This document shows, piece by piece, positions 23,160 to 28,357 of a DNA stretch of 28,357 nucleotides. Position numbers and translations under genes: made by a program. Every line of letters starts with the position of its first letter. The first letter of the stretch is position 1. The notes beneath the pieces were generated by a model that worked only from the letters and a program-made list of their open reading frames with translations, ran no database searches and had not been told where the DNA came from. Source of the stretch: Egaibacter sp046050465 (GTDB lineage Bacteria > Pseudomonadota > Gammaproteobacteria > Burkholderiales > Burkholderiaceae_C); assembly GCA_046050465.1 (NCBI GenBank), contig JBJOPS010000009.1, positions 1 through 28,357 of the forward strand. Direction: 5' to 3'.

Positions 23160-24341
23160 TCAGCTCCAGTCCGCACGAATGTGGGACAGATCATTTAAGG
23201 GAATGGCTTGCACCGGGACACCCGAAGGCGTGCCATGCGCAGGCATGATGGTGTAGCGGCGCTCGCCCGGGTACACCACGTACAGCGCGTCGAGCTTGAG
23301 ATCTTGCAGGGCAATATGCATGGAAACCGTCATTTTCGGGGCATCTACGCGTTTGAACTCGACACCCACACGCAGACCATGTTTGAACATCAACAAATCG
23401 AGTTCAGCACCTGCGTGCGTTGCCCAAAAATAGGCTTCGTCAGGCTGCGCCACATGCAGCACCTGCTCCAGCGCAAAGCCTTCCCAGCTGGCACCGCCTT
23501 TGGGGTGCTGCCACAAGGCAGCATCGTCGGCAATGCCCCACAGGTAGTGCAGCAAGCCGCTGTCCCGTATGTAAATCTTGGGGGCTTTGACCTGGCGTTT
23601 GCCCAGATTCTCATGCCAGGGAGGCAACTGACGCACCAGTTGTAAACCGGTCATGAAATCCAGGTATTTGCGTATGGTGGGCTCGCTCACACCCAGACTG
23701 CGGGCGGGCTCGGCGGCATTCCACGTTTGACCGTGATAATGCGCCAGCAGACGCCAAAACCGTTGCATCACAGGTGGGGCAACATTCATTCCCAAGAGTG
23801 GCATGTCGCGCTCAATCACCAATGACAGATAGTCGCGCAGCCAGCGCATGGCGGCTCTGGGGCTGCTGGCCAGCATGGCGCGAGGGTAGCCTCCCCGCAG
23901 CCAGAGCTGGGTTGTGCGCGACTTGTCGATCTCGGACAGCGCCAGACCGCTCATGGGCAGCAGGCTCAAGCGCCCCGCCAGTGACTCGCTGGATTGCTGC
24001 ATCAACACGGGGGACGCGCTGCCCAGCAGCAAAAACTGTGCGTTGCGCGCATGCCGGTCAATCAGTGTGCGCAGCAGGGGAAACAGGTCAACGCGACGCT
24101 GCACTTCATCAATGACGATTGTGCGACCCTGGGCCAGCAACGCATCCAGCACAGCCAGGGGTTGCGTCAGGTTTTCCAGTGACTGGGGGTCTTCCAGATC
24201 GAAGTACGCGCAATCGTGGGCCTGGGCATAGGCACGGGCCAGCGTGGTCTTGCCTACCTGCCGGGCTCCAAGCAAAGCCAATGCGCGCGACTCGGAAAGA
24301 CGGTCGGTCAAAACCTGAAACAGAAGGTTTCTATTGATCAT
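23160..24341 (-). CDS. AAA ATPase with DUF4143 domain
   Basis: The 393-residue protein has a Walker A motif (LLGARQVGKTTLARA, residues 23-37), Walker B (TIVIDEVQRRVDLFPLLR), a sensor-like FLLLGSASP and GGYPRAML. A DUF4143 C-terminal part (VKAPKIYIRDSGLLHYLWGI, WEGFALEQVL, GAELDLLMFKHGLRVGVEFKR) has a nuclease-like D/E-x-K arrangement. Such AAA_14/DUF4143 proteins are widespread, patchily distributed and of unknown function. It sits between murU and pepP, in a row that otherwise consists of core genes, so recent acquisition is plausible. I chose ATG 24341 (MINRNLLFQVL, the usual family N terminus); the frame is open to 24440 through an A/T-rich palindrome. No clear ribosome site is visible. 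Confidence 0.85.
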   Translation of the reverse strand: MINRNLLFQVLTDRLSESRALALLGARQVGKTTLARAYAQAHDCAYFDLEDPQSLENLTQPLAVLDALLAQGRTIVIDEVQRRVDLFPLLRTLIDRHARNAQFLLLGSASPVLMQQSSESLAGRLSLLPMSGLALSEIDKSRTTQLWLRGGYPRAMLASSPRAAMRWLRDYLSLVIERDMPLLGMNVAPPVMQRFWRLLAHYHGQTWNAAEPARSLGVSEPTIRKYLDFMTGLQLVRQLPPWHENLGKRQVKAPKIYIRDSGLLHYLWGIADDAALWQHPKGGASWEGFALEQVLHVAQPDEAYFWATHAGAELDLLMFKHGLRVGVEFKRVDAPKMTVSMHIALQDLKLDALYVVYPGERRYTIMPAHGTPSGVPVQAIPLNDLSHIRADWS

Positions 24342-24374
24342 GTTCGATGCAAATGTGCGACGCAATAGTACCTT

Positions 24375-24403
24375 GAAATTCGAAATAATAAGTTTCGAAT
24401 TTC
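24375..24403. promoter_or_regulatory. 11-bp perfect inverted repeat before the DUF4143 ATPase gene
   Basis: GAAATTCGAAA (24375-24385) and TTTCGAATTTC (24393-24403) are separated by TAATAAG. The repeat lies in a strikingly A/T-rich 71-base gap, 34 bases upstream of the ATPase ATG. There is no T run after it on the minus strand, so it looks more like an operator than a murU terminator. Each arm contains the self-palindrome TTCGAA. Confidence 0.5.
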
Positions 24404-24412
24404 GACATATTT

Positions 24413-25222
24413 TTAACCTGAAAAAAGTTGATTTAACCACTGAAGCCGCTCGGGCGTGCCCACATCGGTCCAGGGCCCTTTGTACAGTTCAGCCGAAACC
24501 AGGCCCCGGTCCATCGCGGCGCGCAGCAGGGGCGCCAGCGGGGCTTTCAGGCCCGCCGGGTTGCCGGGGGGAATGCTGCAAAAGGGTGGCGCAAACAGGG
24601 CGCTGCGGTACAGGCCGATGGTGCTGTAAGTGTGTTTGGGCGCCGGGTCGCCAGCCGGTACGTTCAGTGCCAGCCCTTCGGGCGAAAGGCCAAAGTCGCC
24701 CTTGAGGTTGTGGTCGGGGTTGGGCACCAGCCAGATGTGGGCCAGTTTGCCGCTGGCCTTGAAGCGGTTTACCGCGCTTGGCGAAAACACAAAGTCGGGC
24801 ATAAACACATCACCTGCCAGCACCCAGAACACCTCGCCCAGCAGCGGCAGCGCCCGCACTATGCCGCCTGCGGTTTCCAGCGCGCCGCCAAAATCGACGC
24901 CTTCCCGGGAGTAGGTGATTTTCAGTGGCTCTGGCTTTAGCGGTTCTGGAGTTTGCTCTGAATTTGATAGCTGTTTACGCATATATGGCGAGGGCTGAAG
25001 GTCAAAAACACCCCCAAAATGAGCCGAAATCTGTTCCCCCAGCCAGGCCGTGTTCACCACCACGTCATGAAACCCGCCACGCGCCAGCGCCTCCAGTGGC
25101 CATTGCATCAGCGGCTTGCCGTGCACTTCCAGCAGGGGTTTGGGGCAGGTGTCGGTCAGTGGGCGCATGCGTTCGCCGCGACCGGCGGCCAGAATCATGA
25201 CCTTGGTGGTGGAAAGAGGCAT
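24413..25222 (-). CDS. murU: MurNAc-1-phosphate uridylyltransferase MurU-like
   Basis: A 269-residue sugar-1-phosphate nucleotidyltransferase. LAAGRGERMRPLTDTCPKPLL (11-31) is the nucleotide-binding signature, and VLAGDVF carries the metal-binding Asp. MurU makes UDP-MurNAc from MurNAc-1-phosphate, the step after AmgK in peptidoglycan recycling. A general glucose- or mannose-1-phosphate transferase remains possible, but the amgK-like gene at 10146-11240 supports MurU. The protein is about 30-40 residues longer than MurU enzymes I know. The excess (about 71-91, QPSPYMRKQLSNSEQTPEPL, plus a duplicated EPLKPEPLK) lies between GEQISAHFG and ITYSREG and is encoded by a family B repeat. The ribosome site before ATG 25222 is weak. 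Confidence 0.85.
   Translation of the reverse strand: MPLSTTKVMILAAGRGERMRPLTDTCPKPLLEVHGKPLMQWPLEALARGGFHDVVVNTAWLGEQISAHFGGVFDLQPSPYMRKQLSNSEQTPEPLKPEPLKITYSREGVDFGGALETAGGIVRALPLLGEVFWVLAGDVFMPDFVFSPSAVNRFKASGKLAHIWLVPNPDHNLKGDFGLSPEGLALNVPAGDPAPKHTYSTIGLYRSALFAPPFCSIPPGNPAGLKAPLAPLLRAAMDRGLVSAELYKGPWTDVGTPERLQWLNQLFSG
24951..25010 (+). repeat. Family B interspersed repeat inside murU
   Basis: Blocks GTTTGCTCTG, AATTTGATAGC, TGTTTACGCATATATGGCG, AGGGCTGAAGGTC align with the second chrA copy (5014-5070). It is antisense to murU and read through in frame, encoding about 20 residues that interrupt a conserved region. Confidence 0.75.
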
Positions 25223-25347
25223 CTTTAGTTGGGCTTGGAGGCGGCTCGGACCGTTCGTTGCAGGATAGTTCGCTGCAGTTTAGCGAGTTGACTCACCCAT
25301 TGCGGCAAAGTCAAAGGCCACACGCGCTGGCTACACTGGACCCCACC

Positions 25348-25965
25348 ATGGAACTGTTCTTTCCCCTGATCCTGATCGCCGTTGGCGCGTACTGGCTCAA
25401 ATCCCGCGACCAGGCGGTGCGCATTGCCCTGCTTGGCAAGCATCTGAGCCAATATCGCATTGAAAAACTGATGGAAACCCTGACCGAGGGCTATTTGCGC
25501 GCACTGGGCGAGAACGACCCGGTGCGCCGCGCGCAGGTGTGGGACCTGTTCGCCACGCCGGAGAAAACGCTGACTGACCAGTTCACCCGCTTTGCAGCCG
25601 GATTTGCCGGGGTGGATGCAGCCCAGGCGCGCGTGAGCACACTGCCCATTGCCCTGCCCTACGCCGACAAGCTGTTTCCAGCTGCCACGTTCGACGTGCG
25701 CGAGGTGTTTGCCATCCACGCCCAGGGCATCATGAAGGCCGTGGAAAACAGTCAGAGCCGCTCGCCCAAAGACCGGGCCTATACCCTTTCGGCCGAGCTT
25801 TTTTTGATGCAGCACACCTGCCACTGGTTCTGCAAATCCAGAGCGGTGGCTTCGCTCCGGCTGCAGGCGCGCCACAAAACAACTTATGCGCAAGTGCTGG
25901 CCTCGGTGGCACCCGGGACGCGTCTCGCCTACGCCGCGGCCCTGGGCATGCGCACGGTGCCGTAA
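25348..25965 (+). CDS. Membrane-anchored protein of unknown function
   Basis: The 205-residue protein opens with a single hydrophobic segment (MELFFPLILIAVGAYWL) and continues as a soluble, mostly helical part: LLGKHLSQYRIEKLMETLTE, VWDLFATPEKTLTDQFTRFA, QARHKTTYAQVLASVAPG. I do not recognise a family or a catalytic motif. The topology suggests a periplasmic or cytoplasmic domain held at the inner membrane. ATG 25348 is chosen because it begins the membrane segment; the frame is open to 25258 but has no better start. It is divergent from murU, and the 125 bases between them hold no strong promoter that I can call. tkt follows 112 bases downstream. Confidence 0.7.
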   Translation: MELFFPLILIAVGAYWLKSRDQAVRIALLGKHLSQYRIEKLMETLTEGYLRALGENDPVRRAQVWDLFATPEKTLTDQFTRFAAGFAGVDAAQARVSTLPIALPYADKLFPAATFDVREVFAIHAQGIMKAVENSQSRSPKDRAYTLSAELFLMQHTCHWFCKSRAVASLRLQARHKTTYAQVLASVAPGTRLAYAAALGMRTVP

Positions 25966-26077
25966 CCAGACTATCAACGGAAACAATCCAGCTGCGAATC
26001 GGGGTTGCGGCGGGCGCGTCGGTAAAATACCGGGTTTCCCCCAATCTCCAACCCCAATCTCCCGGAAACCCCTTTCG

Positions 26078-28171
26078 ATGGCCAACACACAAACAATGGC
26101 GAACGCGATTCGCGCACTCGCAATGGACGCGGTCCAGCAAGCCAACTCCGGCCACCCCGGCGCGCCCATGGGCATGGCCGACATGGCCGTTGCGTTGTGG
26201 GGCAGTCACTTGAAGCACAACCCGGCCAACCCGAACTGGTTTGACCGTGACCGCTTCGTCCTCTCCAACGGTCACGGCTCCATGCTTATCTACGCCGCGC
26301 TGCACCTCACTGGCTACAAGTTGCCCATGAGCGAGCTGAAAAACTTCCGCCAGCTGCACAGCAAAACCGCAGGCCACCCCGAAGTGGGTGTGACACCGGG
26401 CGTGGAGACCACCACCGGCCCGCTGGGCCAGGGCGTCACCAATGCCGTGGGCATGGCGCTGGCGGAGAAGTTGCTGGCCAAAGAGTTCAACCGCACCACT
26501 GACGGGGTAAGCCATGAAGTCGTCAATCACAACACCTACGTGTTCCTGGGCGACGGCTGCCTGATGGAAGGCATCAGCCACGAAGCCGCCGCTCTGGCCG
26601 GCGCGTGGAAGCTGAACAAGCTGATCGCGCTGTATGACGACAACGGCATCTCCATTGACGGTAATGTGGCGCCCTGGTTTGTGGACAACACCTCGCTGCG
26701 GTTTGTGGCCTATGGCTGGAACGTTATCGGCCCGATCGACGGGCAGGACGCCGCCGCCGTGTCGCGCGCCATTGCCGACGCCAAAAACAGCGCCGAGCGC
26801 CCCACGCTGATCATCTGCAAAACAGCCATCGGCTGTGGGTCACCCAACCGCGCCAACACCGCCAAGGCCCACGGCGAGCCACTCGGTGCTGAAGAAATCA
26901 AGCTCACGCGCGAAGCGCTGGGCTGGAACTACCCGCCCTTCGTCATTCCCAAAGAGGTGTATGCCGACTGGGATGCCAAGGCCGCTGGCGCCGCTGCCGA
27001 AAAAACGTGGAACGACAAGTTCGCCGCGTACAAGGCTGCCCACCCCGAGCTGGCCAAAGAGCTGGTGCGCCGCATGAAAGGCGAGCTGCCGAAAAACTTT
27101 GCGCAGACCGCTGTGGACACGGTCATCGCGGCCCACACCAAGGCCGAGACGGTTGCCAGTCGCAAGGCATCACAACTGGCGCTGGAGTCGTTCACCGCCG
27201 CCCTGCCGGAGATGCTCGGCGGCTCGGCCGACCTGACCGGCTCCAACCTCACCAACACCAAAGCCACGCCGAGCCTGCGCTTTGATCTGGCCGGTGACGT
27301 GGTGCAAACGCCTGAGGGCAAGGGCGGCCGCCACATCAACTACGGCGTGCGCGAATTCGGCATGGCCGCCATCATGAATGGCATTGCGCTGCACGGTGGC
27401 TACATCCCTTATGGCGGCACGTTCCTGACGTTCAGCGACTACAGCCGCAACGCGATCCGCATGGCGGCGCTGATGAAAATTCGCGTGATCCACGTATTCA
27501 CGCACGACAGCATTGGTTTGGGCGAAGACGGCCCCACGCACCAGTCGATCGAGCACGCGGCTTCACTGCGGCTGATTCCAAATCTGGATGTCTGGCGTCC
27601 GGGCGACACGGCTGAAACCGCCGTGGCCTGGACGGTGGCGCTGGCCAACAAATCCAGACCCACGGCGCTGCTGCTCAGCCGCCAGAACATCAGCTACGCG
27701 CCCAAGGGTGAGTCCGATGCAGCATCGGACGCAGCCGCAGACGTCTCTATTGACGCGTATGGTCTGGACGCCATCAGCAAAGGCGCTTACGTGCTGGCCG
27801 AGCCAGCTGAAGTGGGCCTGAAGAAAAAAGCCCAAGCCGTCATCATTGCTACGGGCTCGGAAGTGCAGTTAGCCCTCAAGGCGCAAGAACTTCTAGCTAC
27901 CAAAAAGATAGCGGTGCGCGTGGTCTCCATGCCCAGCAACACCACGTTTGACAAGCAATCGGCGGCTTACAAAAGCGCCGTGTTGCCCGCCGGTATTCCC
28001 CGCGTGGCAGTCGAGATGGGTGTCACCGATGGCTGGTGGAAATACGGCTGCGCTGCGGTAGTGGGCATCGACACCTATGGTGAATCCGCCCCGGCCCCGG
28101 TGTTGTTCAAGCATTTCGGGTTCACGCCCGAGAATGTGGCCGATACCGTACAGAAGGTTCTGGGCAAATAG
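26078..28171 (+). CDS. tkt: Transketolase
   Basis: Transketolase moves two-carbon units between sugar phosphates in the pentose phosphate or Calvin pathways, using thiamine diphosphate, in the cytoplasm. The 697 residues contain RALAMDAVQQANSGHPGAPM, the ThDP/Mg motif GDGCLMEGISHEAAALAG...YDDNGISIDG, the pyrimidine-domain YGVREFGMAAIMNGIALHGG and HDSIGLGEDGPTHQ. The C-terminal domain has ATGSEVQLAL and VEMGVTDGWWKYG. I chose ATG 26078 by comparison with the family, with GGAAA upstream; the frame is open to 25886. gap begins 65 bases later, so the two are probably co-transcribed in a carbon-metabolism unit. Codons around 597-612 are unusually A/T-rich and resemble repeat B. Confidence 0.95.
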   Translation: MANTQTMANAIRALAMDAVQQANSGHPGAPMGMADMAVALWGSHLKHNPANPNWFDRDRFVLSNGHGSMLIYAALHLTGYKLPMSELKNFRQLHSKTAGHPEVGVTPGVETTTGPLGQGVTNAVGMALAEKLLAKEFNRTTDGVSHEVVNHNTYVFLGDGCLMEGISHEAAALAGAWKLNKLIALYDDNGISIDGNVAPWFVDNTSLRFVAYGWNVIGPIDGQDAAAVSRAIADAKNSAERPTLIICKTAIGCGSPNRANTAKAHGEPLGAEEIKLTREALGWNYPPFVIPKEVYADWDAKAAGAAAEKTWNDKFAAYKAAHPELAKELVRRMKGELPKNFAQTAVDTVIAAHTKAETVASRKASQLALESFTAALPEMLGGSADLTGSNLTNTKATPSLRFDLAGDVVQTPEGKGGRHINYGVREFGMAAIMNGIALHGGYIPYGGTFLTFSDYSRNAIRMAALMKIRVIHVFTHDSIGLGEDGPTHQSIEHAASLRLIPNLDVWRPGDTAETAVAWTVALANKSRPTALLLSRQNISYAPKGESDAASDAAADVSIDAYGLDAISKGAYVLAEPAEVGLKKKAQAVIIATGSEVQLALKAQELLATKKIAVRVVSMPSNTTFDKQSAAYKSAVLPAGIPRVAVEMGVTDGWWKYGCAAVVGIDTYGESAPAPVLFKHFGFTPENVADTVQKVLGK
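27866..27912 (-). repeat. Possible family B repeat overlying tkt codons
   Basis: On the minus strand GCTATCTTTTTGGTAGCT, then CTTGCGCCTTGAGGGCTAA, matches the layout of family B. Encoded codons (CTT CTA GCT ... AAA AAG ATA GCG) are rare for this gene. Unlike the other copies, the protein gains no length here, so it could be replacement by recombination, or chance. Confidence 0.35.
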
Positions 28172-28236
28172 ATCACAAGCTGTACCGTTCAGGCTGAGTG
28201 AGCGGATTTCGGGTTTCATTTTTTAGGAGAAAGAAA

Positions 28237-28357
28237 ATGGCGATCAAACTAGGCATCAACGGCTTCGGCCGCATCGGGCGCAACGTGCTGCGCGCAGCCG
28301 TACAGAACTTTTCGGACATCGAAATCGTAGGCATCAACGACCTGCTCGAACCCGACT
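28237..28357 (+). CDS. gap: Glyceraldehyde-3-phosphate dehydrogenase, N-terminal fragment
   Basis: The 40 visible residues begin MAIKLGINGFGRIGRNVLRA, the NAD-binding glycine-rich start of GAPDH, and continue to IEIVGINDLLEPD before the window ends. The enzyme interconverts glyceraldehyde-3-phosphate and 1,3-bisphosphoglycerate. A strong AGGAGAAAG (28225-28233) precedes the ATG. It follows tkt by 65 bases with no terminator visible between them, in keeping with the common tkt-gap pairing. Confidence 0.95.
   Translation, partial: MAIKLGINGFGRIGRNVLRAAVQNFSDIEIVGINDLLEPD

Noticed and set aside
21869..23248. Plus-strand open frame of 459 codons opposite pepP
   Set aside because: It is the antisense shadow of a conserved gene with GC-rich third positions; composition is His/Gln/Ala-rich with no recognisable domain.
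24375..24403. Inverted repeat as an intrinsic terminator of murU
   Set aside because: The stem is A/T-rich and is not followed by a T run on the minus strand.
1..28357. Defence island, prophage, CRISPR or insertion sequence
   Set aside because: I looked for transposase or integrase motifs, regular direct repeats and tRNA-like sequences and saw none; the only accessory-looking genes are the DUF4143 ATPase, chrBA and RNase/barstar.

Overview
The window reads as a chromosomal stretch of a GC-rich betaproteobacterium, most likely Comamonadaceae (Rhodoferax/Polaromonas-like). The evidence is gene content (metX-metW, lptD-surA-rsmA, amgK/murU, maeB, a tkt-gap pair), protein style, and two families of short interspersed repeats that I recall from that family. 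Nearly all genes are housekeeping. I see no tRNA, rRNA, CRISPR array, phage or insertion sequence.

Layout. 1-855: 5' end of an Amt ammonium transporter (minus) with a sigma-54 promoter, divergent from a GDT1/UPF0016 cation transporter. 856-2874: an apparent SAM-II riboswitch followed by an intrinsic terminator, then overlapping metX-metW. 2939-5208: overlapping chrB-chrA (chromate resistance). 5263-8176: DUF1439 lipoprotein, M20 peptidase and alpha/beta hydrolase. 8173-10079 (minus): rsmE-MFS transporter. 10146-11240 (minus): amgK-like sugar kinase, divergent from the lptD-surA-rsmA operon (11239-15874). 15959-17044 (minus): secreted RNase Sa-like ribonuclease, barstar-type inhibitor and a doubtful small ORF. 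17176-19527 (minus): maeB malic enzyme. 19740-20324: chalcone-isomerase-like secreted protein. 20338-25222 (minus): PuuA-type glutamine synthetase, pepP, a DUF4143 AAA ATPase and murU. 25348-28357: unknown membrane-anchored protein, tkt and the start of gap.

How the genes connect. MetX/MetW act in methionine synthesis, with SAM feedback through the riboswitch. LptD, SurA, AmgK and MurU serve the cell envelope: LPS export, outer-membrane protein folding, and recycling of MurNAc to its UDP form. Tkt, Gap and MaeB serve central carbon metabolism. Amt and the GS-like enzyme handle nitrogen. The RNase/barstar pair is a secreted nuclease with its cytoplasmic protector.

Most unusual signal. Copies of two repeat families lie not only between genes but inside reading frames: metX (family A), and chrA twice, murU, probably rsmA and possibly tkt (family B). 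They are translated without breaking frame and add or replace short peptide segments in conserved enzymes, much like the Rickettsia palindromic elements. No gap without a gene exceeds about 300 bases; the notable gaps are described as features.
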